From: JACRCT01 sp049841135
GTDB lineage: Bacteria; Myxococcota; Myxococcia; Myxococcales; UBA5297
DNA length: 64,000 nucleotides
Direction of reading: 5' to 3'
Assembly: GCA_049841135.1 (NCBI GenBank)
Contig: JASGHK010000004.1
Location: 3,249,969 to 3,313,968, forward strand
A program made the position numbers and the translations under genes. Shown one piece after another: positions 23,210 through 32,400 of the stretch. Each line of letters starts with the position of its first letter. Within the stretch, counting starts at the first letter, position 1. The notes beneath the pieces were generated by a model. That model saw only the letters and a program-made list of their open reading frames with translations. It did not search any database and was not told where the DNA came from.

Positions 23210-24222
23210 CTGCGGCCGCCGTGGGCCAGCAGGCGGGAGAACGCGGTCCAGACCCGGTCCGGCTCGAGCGTCTTGAGGCAGTCCTGGTGCCCGAGCGGGC
23301 AGGCCCTCTCGCCCTTCTCCTCGCAGGGCTGACAGCTGAGCCCGACGCAGAGCGCCTGCGCGTAGTACTCGAGGGTGTGGCCACCCGGGTCGGTCGGCCC
23401 GAACAACAAGAGCGCCGGCACGCCTGCCGCGCGGGCGGCGTGGACCCAGCCGGCGTCGCCGCCGCAGACCCCTTTGAGCAGCGAGAGGACGGCCAGCGTC
23501 TCGAGGGGCCCCTTGCCGACCAGATCGAGCACCGGGACCTTGCTCTGGGCCAGGAAAGCGTCTGCGAGCGGCCGGTCTTCGGGCTCGCCGACCAGCACCG
23601 GCCTCAGCCCCGACTCATGGGCGCGCCGGGCCAGATCGACGTATGACTCGACCGGCCAGCGCTTCGTCGCCCAGTCGGCCCCCAGGGCCAGCCCCACCGA
23701 GGGCGCCGTGCCCAGCAGCTCGCGGGCCTTGGCCACCTCGGCCGCGGGCGCAACGAGCTGCAGCTCCGTCGGCCCTTCGACGCCCAGGGCTCGCGCCATG
23801 TCCATCGCCCGCTCGACCACCGGCTCGCGAGCGCGAACCGCGACCTTCACGTTGAAGAAGCGCCGCTTGACCGGCAGATCGGCGCCGACGCGAGTGGGCG
23901 CCCCGGAGAGCCAGGCGAGCATCGCGCTGCGCATGGTCGGCTGGGGCACCACGATCAGCTCGGTCGACTTGAGCGACCTCGCGACCCGCTTGATGCCAGC
24001 CAGGCTCGCGTCGGCCTGGTCCGGGTCGAACGGAAGGACCTCGTCGACGCCGGGGATGCAGGCGCCCAAAGGCACATTCCTCGGCTGCGTGACCAACGTG
24101 ACTCGCGACCTGGGCCAGGCGAGCTTGAGCACGCGCACCAGGGGAGAGAGGAAGAGGAGGTCTCCCAGCTGGGCCGTCTGCACGACGGCGATCTTCTCGA
24201 GGTTGGTCGCCAGGTCGACCAC
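23206..24222 (-). CDS. Glycosyltransferase family 9 (heptosyltransferase-like), first copy
   Basis: 338 aa. It opens with IAVVQTAQLGDLLFLSPLVR, the GT9 N-terminal strand-loop, and carries GVCGGDAGWVHAARAAGVPA in the donor site. A cysteine-rich tail CQPCEEKGERACPLGHQDC is characteristic of many bacterial heptosyltransferases of the WaaF/RfaF type. The GTG start at 24222 lies three bases past the Trm112-like stop. Little sequence is shared with the downstream GT9 gene beyond the fold, so they likely add different sugars. Confidence 0.86.
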   Translation of the reverse strand: MVDLATNLEKIAVVQTAQLGDLLFLSPLVRVLKLAWPRSRVTLVTQPRNVPLGACIPGVDEVLPFDPDQADASLAGIKRVARSLKSTELIVVPQPTMRSAMLAWLSGAPTRVGADLPVKRRFFNVKVAVRAREPVVERAMDMARALGVEGPTELQLVAPAAEVAKARELLGTAPSVGLALGADWATKRWPVESYVDLARRAHESGLRPVLVGEPEDRPLADAFLAQSKVPVLDLVGKGPLETLAVLSLLKGVCGGDAGWVHAARAAGVPALLLFGPTDPGGHTLEYYAQALCVGLSCQPCEEKGERACPLGHQDCLKTLEPDRVWTAFSRLLAHGGRR

Positions 24223-24225
24223 TTG

Positions 24226-24402
24226 CTACTCCAGCGGACGCGCCTTCTCGACCAGCATCACAGCGATGTCGTGCTCGGCGTCGATGGGGTAGGAGAGCTT
24301 GCAGGCCTTGCAGTGGATCTCGTGTCGGTCCTCGTGGAACTCGAGCGCGCCCTTGCACTTGGGGCACACGAGGATTTGCTTCAGCTCCGCGCTCAGGGCC
24401 AT
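24226..24402 (-). CDS. Trm112/YcaR-family small zinc-ribbon protein
   Basis: 58 aa. The sequence ELKQILVCPKCKGALEF and HCKACKLSYPID gives two CxxC knuckles plus the YPI(D/R) end of the Trm112-like family (UPF0434). In bacteria such proteins are small partners, often next to glycan or lipid A genes, as here. ATG 24402 is preferred to an upstream start at 24465 because it begins at the conserved MALSAELKQIL and gives the family's usual length. Confidence 0.85.
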   Translation of the reverse strand: MALSAELKQILVCPKCKGALEFHEDRHEIHCKACKLSYPIDAEHDIAVMLVEKARPLE

Positions 24403-24510
24403 TCGCCACGCTCCGAAAAAGGCGAGAGAGCGCCGGATGATGGAACAGCACGCGACCCCTTGCAAGGCGGCCCTCCAGCGCGGCGGGTACTTCCCGCACT
24501 TGCGAGATAG

Positions 24511-24540
24511 TTCACAAGCGCACCCCTGTTGGGCTAGAGT
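24511..24540 (+). promoter_or_regulatory. Possible promoter of the Lys-rich protein gene
   Basis: TTCACA at 24511-24516, 18-base spacer, TAGAGT at 24535-24540, about 80 bases upstream of the start at 24624 in a 220-base divergent gap. Confidence 0.4.
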
Positions 24541-24623
24541 CCGCCCGCTTTTCTCGTCGGCCCGGAGTCGGGGCAGGCTCCAGGCCGTTGACCCCTTGCC
24601 CCCAAACCACTGAGGTCCTCCAA

Positions 24624-24917
24624 ATGAAGAAGCTGATCGTCTCCCTGACCGCCCTGTCGTTCCTCGCCATCGCCGCCCCCGCGTTCGCCGCCGACGCCGC
24701 CAAGAAGGCCGAGCCCGCCAAGAAGGAAGAGAAGGCCGCCGAGCCCAAGAAGGACGAGAAGGCCGCCGCCGCCGAGCCCAAGAAGGAGGAGGCGAAGAAG
24801 GAAGAGGCCAAGGCCGAGCCGAAGAAGGAAGAGGCGAAGAAGGAGGAGGCCAAGAAGGACGAGAAGAAGGCCGAGCCCGCCAAGAAGGAAGAGAAGGCCG
24901 CCCCGGCGAAGAAGTAG
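24624..24917 (+). CDS. Lys/Ala/Glu/Pro-rich exported protein
   Basis: 97 aa. A clear Sec signal (MKKLIVSLTALSFLAIAAPA, cleavage near AFA-A) is followed by about 75 residues built only of Lys, Ala, Glu, Pro and Asp in imperfect repeats of AEPKKEE and EAKKEE. No catalytic fold is possible; it should be an extended, highly charged periplasmic or surface polymer. A histone-H1-like protein looks similar but would lack a signal peptide. The start ATG 24624 has GAGG upstream, and a strong terminator follows, so it is a single-gene unit. A comparable repeat lipoprotein occurs at 37322 in block C. Confidence 0.8.
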   Translation: MKKLIVSLTALSFLAIAAPAFAADAAKKAEPAKKEEKAAEPKKDEKAAAAEPKKEEAKKEEAKAEPKKEEAKKEEAKKDEKKAEPAKKEEKAAPAKK

Positions 24918-24945
24918 CTTTCGCTGAGCCGTCGCTTCAAGGCCC

Positions 24946-24981
24946 CGGGCGCCGCGGCAACGCGGCGCCCGAGCCATTTTC
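24946..24981 (+). terminator. Rho-independent terminator after the Lys-rich gene
   Basis: An 11-bp GC-only stem (CGGGCGCCGCG / CGCGGCGCCCG) around a GCAA tetraloop is followed by AGCCATTTT. It ends the 24624 transcript and separates it from the convergent mlaD gene. Confidence 0.8.
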
Positions 24982-25009
24982 TGGGGTCAGGTCAGGACGG
25001 CGCCGCGCG

Positions 25010-26563
25010 CTACCGCGCCAACCCCACGAACCCCAGGACCGACTTGATGTCCTCGTCGGTGAAGTACAGCCCGGCGCCGACGAAGAAGTCGCGCCCGCTC
25101 ACCAGCCTGCGGGTGGTGCCGGCGGTGGTGCCCACCAGGTCCGTGTCGTACAGGGTCCGGTTGAGCACGTCGTCGACGCCGGCGGTCACGAACAGGTGGC
25201 CCAGGAACGAGTAGTTGGCGAAGGCCTTCAACCGCGGGTAGTCCTTGTTGGCCTGCGCGAACTCGAACAGGTCCACCGTGACGGTGAGCGAGTCGTCGAG
25301 GAAGTGGAGGTTCGCCCCCATGCCGCCGGTGGACTCGATGATGCCGAAGCGCAGCGTCAGGAAGTAGTAGCGCTTGGCGAACTCGGCGCTGAACTTGAGC
25401 TGGTTGAAGGACGTGGTCACCACCGTCTGCAGCTCGCGCTCGGTCGAGCCCGGCGGCAGCCGTTCGATGGTCTGCTCGCTGGTGTAGCCGCGCGGGTCGC
25501 TGACGACCTCGAAGTAGTAGTACTTGTCGGGCTTGGGGATGACCTTGAGCGTCAGGTAGTTCTTCACGCCCTTCTGGTTCCAGTGGTACTCGCTGCGCAG
25601 CGAGACCTCGGCCATCAACCCCGCGAGCTGGCCGACGAAGTTCGAGGCTCCCTCCACCGTCTCCTTGAGGTCCTCCTTGATCTGCGGGTCGTTGAGGAGC
25701 GCGCCGACGGCGCCCTCGCCCTGGTCTACCTTCCCGGCGATCGAATCGACGCGCTGCAGCGCGCTGTCGAGCTTCTCGAGCGAGCCCTTCAGCCCGGCGA
25801 TCGACTCCTTGACGCCCCCCACCTCGCCCGTCCCCAGCACCTGCTTGAAGGTCTTGAGCACGTCGCGCACGTCCTCGCTGGCGGCGCGCACGTTGATGAC
25901 GATCTGCCGGTAGTCCTCCTGCTGCCCGGTGGTGAGGTCCCGGACCGCTCCCGTCGCGCCCTCGAGGTTGCCCAAGACGACGTTGAGCTTCTCGCCCGAC
26001 TCGCGCACGGTCTTGTCCATGCCTGCGGACAGCTGGGCCATGTTCGCCATGATGGACTGCAGGTCGCCCGCGCCCTTCTCGCCGCCGAGCACTTTGCGCA
26101 GCGAGCTGGTGATGTCCTGGATGTCGGTGGCGATGGTGTTGAGCCGGTCGAAGGTCTGGTCGAGCCCGGTCTTGTCGTAGACGACCCTGATCTGCCCGCC
26201 CTCGGGCATCATCGGGGCCTGCTCCGAGCCGGGGTAGAGGTCGAGCATGAAGTCGCCGAGCATCGACTCGCTTCGCTTGGCGATGGAGGCGTCGGTGTGC
26301 AGGGGCACCTTCTTGGTCACCCGCATGGTCACCTTGGCCTTGGACTCGACCAGCGAGATGTCGGCGATCTCCCCCACGGTGATGCCCGCCACCTGCACGC
26401 GGCTCTTCGGCCCCAGGCCCGAGGCGTCCTTGAAGAGGGCCCAGACCGTGAGCGAGTCGCCTTCGAACTTCGCCTTCTTGGTGAAGGTGAAGAAGGCGAT
26501 GAACGCCACCCCGGCGATGAGCACCAGGAGGCCGACCTTGAAGGGAGTGACGAGCTTCTTCAC
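25010..26563 (-). CDS. mlaD: MlaD/MCE-family lipid-transport substrate-binding protein
   Basis: 517 aa. One N-terminal membrane helix (VGLLVLIAGVAFIAFFTF) is followed by an MCE domain with VWALFKDASGLGPKSRVQVAG and GEIADISLVE at about residues 38-120. A long helical region (about 130-310) follows, and the C-terminus ends in beta-rich repeats that look like an outer-membrane or barrel-like domain. MCE proteins form hexameric channels moving phospholipids between membranes. It is longer than E. coli MlaD (about 180 aa), as is common in delta-proteobacteria. It lies directly downstream of the ATPase gene mlaF. Confidence 0.85.
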   Translation of the reverse strand: MKKLVTPFKVGLLVLIAGVAFIAFFTFTKKAKFEGDSLTVWALFKDASGLGPKSRVQVAGITVGEIADISLVESKAKVTMRVTKKVPLHTDASIAKRSESMLGDFMLDLYPGSEQAPMMPEGGQIRVVYDKTGLDQTFDRLNTIATDIQDITSSLRKVLGGEKGAGDLQSIMANMAQLSAGMDKTVRESGEKLNVVLGNLEGATGAVRDLTTGQQEDYRQIVINVRAASEDVRDVLKTFKQVLGTGEVGGVKESIAGLKGSLEKLDSALQRVDSIAGKVDQGEGAVGALLNDPQIKEDLKETVEGASNFVGQLAGLMAEVSLRSEYHWNQKGVKNYLTLKVIPKPDKYYYFEVVSDPRGYTSEQTIERLPPGSTERELQTVVTTSFNQLKFSAEFAKRYYFLTLRFGIIESTGGMGANLHFLDDSLTVTVDLFEFAQANKDYPRLKAFANYSFLGHLFVTAGVDDVLNRTLYDTDLVGTTAGTTRRLVSGRDFFVGAGLYFTDEDIKSVLGFVGLAR

Positions 26564-26616
26564 GGGCCTCTCAAGCTAGGGACCGCCTCCTCGGCTTGGA
26601 AGCAGCGCCCCGGGGC

Positions 26617-27438
26617 TCAACGCTTGGAGCGCCACGTCGAGAGGAACTTGAGCAGTCCCGGGTGCTTGGAGGCACGGAGAGCCTCCGGCGGGCCGCACAC
26701 GGCGATCTTCCCTGCCTCCAAGTAGGCGATCTCGTCGGCGATCTGGAAGCTGGACCCGATGTCGTGGCTGATGACGACGCTGGTCACCCCCAGCTTGCGC
26801 TGGGCGTCGAGGATCATGTCGTCCACGTAGTCGGTGGTGATGGGGTCCAGGCCCGTGGTCGGCTCGTCGTAGAGGACGATCGTCGGGTCGAGGGCGATGG
26901 CCCGTGCCAGCCCCACCCGCTTGCGCATGCCCCCCGACAGCTCCGCCGGGAACTTGCGGTCGATGTTGGTCAGGCCCACGACCTCCAGCTTCTCGTGGAC
27001 GATCCGCGCGATCTCCTTCTCCCCCGCCTTGGAGTGCTCGCGCAGCGGGAAGGCGACGTTGTCGAAGACGGTCATCGAGTCGAAGAGCGCCGCGGCCTGG
27101 AAGACCATCCCGAACTTGCGGCGCACCCGGTCGAGCTCGCGGTCGCCCAGCGGCACGAGGTCTTCCCCATCGACGATGACCCGCCCGGAGTCGGGGCGCA
27201 GCAGGCCGATCATGTGCTTGATGAGCACCGTCTTGCCGGAGCCCGAGCCGCCGAGCACCACCATGGTCGAGCCCTCGCGAACCGCCAGGTCGATGCCGCG
27301 CAGGACCGCGTTGTCGCCGAAGGCCTTGGTCAGCCCCTGGACGTCGATCATCACGCGGCGCGCTTCGAGCGGTCCTAAGTCGGGCATGGCGGCGAGGCTG
27401 CCACCGTCCGTCGCGAGCGGGGAGGACGCGGACGGCAT
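26617..27438 (-). CDS. mlaF: MlaF-type ABC transporter ATPase
   Basis: 273 aa. Walker A is VLGGSGSGKTVLIKHMIGL, the Q-loop MVFQAAALF, the ABC signature ELSGGMRKRVGLARA, Walker B IVLYDEPTTGLDPI and the H-loop VVISHD. The SGGM(R/K)KR form and the VLIKHMIGLL phrase point to the Mla/Ttg2A lipid-transport subfamily rather than a general exporter ATPase. It powers MlaD-linked phospholipid transport at the inner membrane. No MlaE permease is adjacent: upstream lies a divergent ATP-grasp gene. The N-terminal about 28 residues are extra relative to the family, so a start at 27387 is possible. Confidence 0.9.
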   Translation of the reverse strand: MPSASSPLATDGGSLAAMPDLGPLEARRVMIDVQGLTKAFGDNAVLRGIDLAVREGSTMVVLGGSGSGKTVLIKHMIGLLRPDSGRVIVDGEDLVPLGDRELDRVRRKFGMVFQAAALFDSMTVFDNVAFPLREHSKAGEKEIARIVHEKLEVVGLTNIDRKFPAELSGGMRKRVGLARAIALDPTIVLYDEPTTGLDPITTDYVDDMILDAQRKLGVTSVVISHDIGSSFQIADEIAYLEAGKIAVCGPPEALRASKHPGLLKFLSTWRSKR

Positions 27439-27504
27439 GCCTCGACGTTAGTGGTGAATGGTGCACGCGCCGGTCACCGGTCGCCTGCCCAGGAGGCACG
27501 AGCC

Positions 27505-28668
27505 CTGAACGTCCTCTTCATCTCCCCGAACTTTCCGCCGCAGTACCGCCTGTTCTGCTGCGCGCTCCGCGAGCGCGGTGCGACCGTGCTGGGCATCGGC
27601 GACGCGCCCCTTCACGAGCTCGACGCCGAGCTGCGCTCGGTGCTGTCCGAGTACGTCCAAGTCCCCGACCTGGGGCGCTACCCCGACATGCTGCGCGCCG
27701 TGGGCTACCTCACCTGGAGGCATGGCAAGGTCGACCGGCTGGACTCGCTCAACGAGCACTGGTTGCCCGTCGAGGCCCTCCTGCGCGAGGACTTCAACGT
27801 GCCCGGGATGCGCCCTGGCGTGACCGAGCGCCTGCGCCGGAAGTCCTGCATGGCCGAGATCTTCCGGAACGCCGGGATCCCCGCCCCCGAGCTCGAGCCC
27901 GTCGAGACCCCGGAGCAGGTCCGGGCCTTCGTGGCCCGGGTCGGCCTGCCGGTGGTCTTCAAGCCCGACACCAGCGCGGGGGCGGTGGGGGCGTTCAAGG
28001 TTGCCAGCGAGGCCCAGCTCCAGGAGGCGCTCGCCCACAGGCGCGAGGGCTACGTCGTGCAGCAGTTCTCGCCGGGGACCATCACCACCTACGACGGGCT
28101 CACCGACGGGCGCGGCGAGGTCGTCTTCGACTCCTCGCTGGTCTACGGCACGGGGATCATGGAGTCGCTCTCCGAGGCGCGCGAGGTCGCCTACTGGACG
28201 CGCCGCGCGATCCCGCCCGCGTTGGCGGAGCTGGGACGCCGGACCGTGGCCGCCTTCGGGCTGCGCGAGCGCTTCTTCCACATCGAGTTCTTCGAGCTGG
28301 CGGACGGCACCTTCCGGGCGCTGGAGGTCAACCTCCGCCCGCCCGGAGGCTTCACCACCGACATGATGAACTGGTCGTGCGACGGCGACGTCTACCGGCT
28401 CTGGGCGGCCGTAGTGTGCGGTGAGCAGACGGCAGGCACCGGCCTGGAACGCCGCTACCACTGCGCGCACCTCGGCCGCAGGAAGGGGCGCCCCTACCGC
28501 GCCTCCCACGACGACCTGCTGCGCGCGCTGGGCCCGGGCCTGCTCGCCTACCGGGAGCTGCCGCCGCCGATCGCCGAGGCCATGGGCGACTCCGTCTACC
28601 TGGTGCGCTTCGCCGACCTCGAACGGCTGATGGAGGCCAGAGACCTGGTGCTCGCCCGGGCTCGCTAG
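27505..28668 (+). CDS. ATP-grasp ligase/carboxylase-like protein
   Basis: 387 aa from a proposed CTG start. The N-terminus NVLFISPNFPPQY is a pre-ATP-grasp alpha/beta domain. The ATP-grasp core shows GLPVVFKPDTSAGAVGAF, YVVQQFSPG and the metal-binding segment FRALEVNLRPPGGFTTDMM (E and N conserved). Such proteins join a carboxylate to an amine or thiol using ATP; the substrate is unknown. CTG 27505 has AGGAGG eight bases upstream and matches the natural N-terminus. The only ATG/GTG-type in-frame starts are GTG 27451 or 27454 with no ribosome site. It is divergent from mlaF. Confidence 0.78.
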   Translation: MNVLFISPNFPPQYRLFCCALRERGATVLGIGDAPLHELDAELRSVLSEYVQVPDLGRYPDMLRAVGYLTWRHGKVDRLDSLNEHWLPVEALLREDFNVPGMRPGVTERLRRKSCMAEIFRNAGIPAPELEPVETPEQVRAFVARVGLPVVFKPDTSAGAVGAFKVASEAQLQEALAHRREGYVVQQFSPGTITTYDGLTDGRGEVVFDSSLVYGTGIMESLSEAREVAYWTRRAIPPALAELGRRTVAAFGLRERFFHIEFFELADGTFRALEVNLRPPGGFTTDMMNWSCDGDVYRLWAAVVCGEQTAGTGLERRYHCAHLGRRKGRPYRASHDDLLRALGPGLLAYRELPPPIAEAMGDSVYLVRFADLERLMEARDLVLARAR

Positions 28669-28703
28669 AGCGTCCCGAAGACGGGATCGGCGAGAATGGC
28701 GGC

Positions 28704-29454
28704 ATGCTCCTGGTCCTGCTCGTCGCCGGCGCGCTGGCGATCCTCGCGTTGGGCTGGTTCGTCCTTCAGATCAGGCTCCTGAAGGGCGCGCTGGAGGCCT
28801 ACCAGCATCACCGGCCCGGCGACGCGCTCAAGCGCTCGCGCCGCTGCCTCGCCCTGCGGCCCCTGCCACCTCTTCGGCCCATCGCCTTCCAGGTCTGCGG
28901 GCTCGCCCACAGCGCCCTGGGCGCCGTCTCCGAGGCCGAGCGCTGCTTTCGCGCCGCCCTGGAGAGCCCGTCGCCCGGCGTCCAGGCCCGCAGCGCCGTG
29001 CTGCTCGCGGGGCTGGCGCATCGGGACGGCCGCCTGAAGGAGGCGCGCGAGCTCCTGCTGCGGGGTCGCGAAGACCCCTCGACCCGCCGCGACGCCTGCG
29101 TGGGCCTGGTGGAGCTGCTCATCAACGAAGGCGACTTCGACCGGGCGCGCATGGAGGCTCAAGGGCGCGCAGACCACGCTCGCGCTCCCCGACCCCGGGC
29201 GGAGACTCGAGTCGCAAGGTCTGCTCCGGTTCCTGGGGGCGCTGCTGGAGATCGAGGAGAGCCGGCCCGCGGCGGCGAAGCGGCTGCTCGAGGAGGCCTC
29301 GGGCGCGCTCGCCAAGGTCCCGTTGCTGGCGCTGCGGCTGGACGTCGCCCGCGCCGTGGTGGGCGCGCTCGAGCCTCTGCGTTGTGAGCCGCTACTCTGC
29401 CTTGTGAGGATTCTGGCACTTCGAACTTCCTTCGCTATTTCGTGCGACATCTAG
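28704..29454 (+). CDS. Membrane-anchored TPR protein (frameshift; 3' end doubtful)
   Basis: One N-terminal membrane helix (LLVLLVAGALAILALGWFVL) is followed by TPR-like helical repeats such as GDALKRSRRCLALRP, GAVSEAERCFRAALESP and GRLKEARELLLRGRE. The frame is lost at about 29160, where one A in CTCAAGGG is extra. Corrected reading continues GAQTTLALPDPGRRLES, LLEIEESRPAAAKRLLEEA and KVPLLALRLDVARAVVG, then passes into unconvincing sequence before TAG at 29454. The repeat array probably continues in the real genome and is cut by the composition break around 29,380-29,400. Function unknown; such proteins scaffold complexes. Confidence 0.65.
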
Positions 29455-29458
29455 TGCT

Positions 29459-32400
29459 CTACCGAGTTCGATGAAAGAGCGCGTCGGCAACCTCGTCGTA
29501 TTTTTCGACCTTGTCCTCGATGAAATGTTCGAAGACGGCTTGGCGGAACACCTCGGTTTCGAACTGAAGGTAGGCCGGAGGCCACTCCCTCAGCAGTTCC
29601 AGGATCTGTACCCGGTGCCCATGCCACAACTGCTGGTGCCGGATCAGGATCTCCAGTAGCCGGTTTCTTAGCTGAGGGATGGAATCGAAATGCGGGTGTT
29701 TCCGTAGGCGAGAGAGGGTCTGCCAGACGACGCGCCACTCGGGCGTGTCGGAGTTCGCGTGAGCTGGGCTGGCCTGGAGTTGATCCAGCAGCACCAGCCA
29801 ACGACGAAAGGCCTTCGCGAGAGATGGACGGACCGCCTCCGTGCAGACCTGGCAGATTAGCGTGCACAACTGCTCGAAGAAGACGCCGTGTCCGGCTTGG
29901 ACGAAGCGGTCCAGAACTGGCAACACCCGGTCGTCGACGAGATGGAGCACTTGATTGACGCGGCCAGGGCTCTCCAGCAGCGGGACGAGGAGCTTCTGAC
30001 TCGTCCGTGAGCATTCGGACGAGCGCATCCCGGTCGTTGTGCGCGCCCAGGCAGGCGAAGAAGCGGTCGGCGTACAGCTCGCGCAACTCCCCCGTCAGCG
30101 CCGCGCGATGCCACGGGATTTCGATCCCGAAGCGGTTGGCCGCTGCTACGGCCGGCCGCAGGGCGGAGCGCTGCTCGTAGTGCGGACTGGCCTGCTCGAG
30201 CGCAAAGCCGCCTCGAAGCCGCCAACTAGTCCCCGACAAGGACACTCGGGCGGGCTTCGCATCAGGCGCTGGACGCCACTCGGTGTCGCGCGCCGGGTCG
30301 AGTTCGACGACGAGCGTGCGCAAGTCCCGCTCGTCCACGTCCAGCACGATCGCCTTCGAGTCGACGGAGCCTAACGACTTCAGGAAGGCCTGAGCCTGCA
30401 CAAAGCCCAGGCGAACCTGAGCCAGAGGCGCCGGCTTACTTTCCGACCGGCGTACCGCTGGAGGTCGCTCCCTGCGGGGCCTACGTCCGAAGAAGTCACG
30501 AAGCACAGATTGGATCAGGGGCGATGCACTGCTTATCAGCGCCTGCGACCGCCGTTCGTCCTCGACGGAGAGCGGCTCGCCGTGGCACAGCTCATTGAAC
30601 GCGCGGATTCGAAGCCAGTTCGTGGAGGCCTGCTCAAAAGCGATGAACAGGTCGTCCCGTCGACCCTGACGGCGGAGCCCCAGCAACACGGCTGCCTGCA
30701 GCATCGCGACGTGCAGTTCGTTCGCCACCTTGTCGACCGCCCGCGGAGCGCTTCCGAACCCGTGGCTCTCGAGCCGATCCCATAGCCACCCGACTGCGTC
30801 AACTGCCGGCAGCAAGCCGCGTGCGTCGATCAACTCCTCGGACCAGTCTTCATAGAGGGGGGCCAAAGCATGAAGGAAGCCGTCGCGTCCGCGGCGGAAC
30901 CGTGGCGCCAGGTCGCGAGCGCCCGCAACATCGAGCAGCAGCGTGAGGAGTGCGTGGGTCTGAAAGCGGGGCGACTCCTCGGCCAGGACCAAAGGGGCTT
31001 TCAAAATTACGGGCGCGATCGCCTCCATCGCTGCAGCGAACGGCAGCCGACCGGCCGCCAGAATGGCCAGGCGTCGGGACTTCCAGTCCTGGGTCGCATC
31101 CGTGGCAACTGCGACGAGTGCCGAGGCTTCGCGCGTATCACGCAGACGCCCGGCGAGCACCCAGCGCCAGTGTGCTGCCTCCGGAGTGTGCTCCCAGACG
31201 TCACCAAACAGGTCGGCCGAGTTGGGGCCGCTTGCCAGCGCGGCTGGAATAGCGAACGCGCGGAACTCAGCATTCTTCGAGCTATGAACAACCTCCAGGA
31301 TCGGTATCAAGCCCCGGTGGAATCGACTACGCCCCAATGCGACTAGCGCATGCATCACAAGCTCAGCGCTGGGGCTACGCAGCGCCTTGATGAGCAACGC
31401 TTCGGTGCCTGGGAAAGAGGCCTCCGCGAGCTGCTGGAGGATCCCTCCGAAGATGCGGTGATGGGCCAGATCTTCGTCCAGCGCCGCCGACACCAGGGGA
31501 ACAGCCTCCGGGAATGGCGCGAGCTCCGCCTGCAGCATTAGGAGGGTCTCCAGCGCGCGCTGCTGCTCAGGCCGCACTGCGGCCGCCCGTTTGAGCAGCT
31601 TCCCCGGCTCGCCGCCGAGATGCGCGACCATCGCAATCGCCATCGCCCGCGACTCAAGCTCCGTCTCCGGCGCCAGCGCGATGGCTTCTAGCTCCGGTAA
31701 CTCCTCTGTGGAGTCCAGAATCACCGGCGTCATCCATGCGAGGGTAGCAAGCGCTCCGTCAGCGTTTCGAAGATGTCGCGTGAGCGGCACCACCTCGCGC
31801 TCGTTCAGGAAGATGAGGACGCGGATGGCGTTGGCGAGCACTGGCGCCTCGGCTGTTCCCTGCTCCACCAACCCTCGACTGACGCGCCGGAGGTCGACGC
31901 GCTCGTGCCACACATACGACTCGAACGGCCCGAGCAGCGCCGACCGGACCAAGAGCATCTTCGAGGGGTCGGCTGGTGGCAGAGCCTTGAGGAAATCTGC
32001 AATCTCCTCGTCCGTCGTCAGCTCTAGAATCGGCTCATGGAAGGTGTGACCACGGGCTCCGCAAGGGAGCCCGTGCCGGTGCATGAAGGCCAACGCCTCC
32101 TGCAAGCGCGGCTGCTGCGGCTTCAACAGCAGGAACCCGACCACCTTCTTCTGCGCCTCGACTCGAAGGGAGCGGAACCACTGCACGAACGATGCATCGG
32201 GCGCGACTCCTGCACGACAGGCGTTCGTGCGTAGCCAATTGATGATGTCGCATCCCTCCCTCTCGGGCTGTTCGAGCGCGAAGGCAGCGAGGGGGGTCAG
32301 AAGGGTTGGCTCGCACTGCAGCAGTGTTTCCTGCAGCAGCCACGTCCGTTGAAAGTCCTGACTATATCGTTGTGGATCCGACCGAAGGCTCTCGAGCAAC

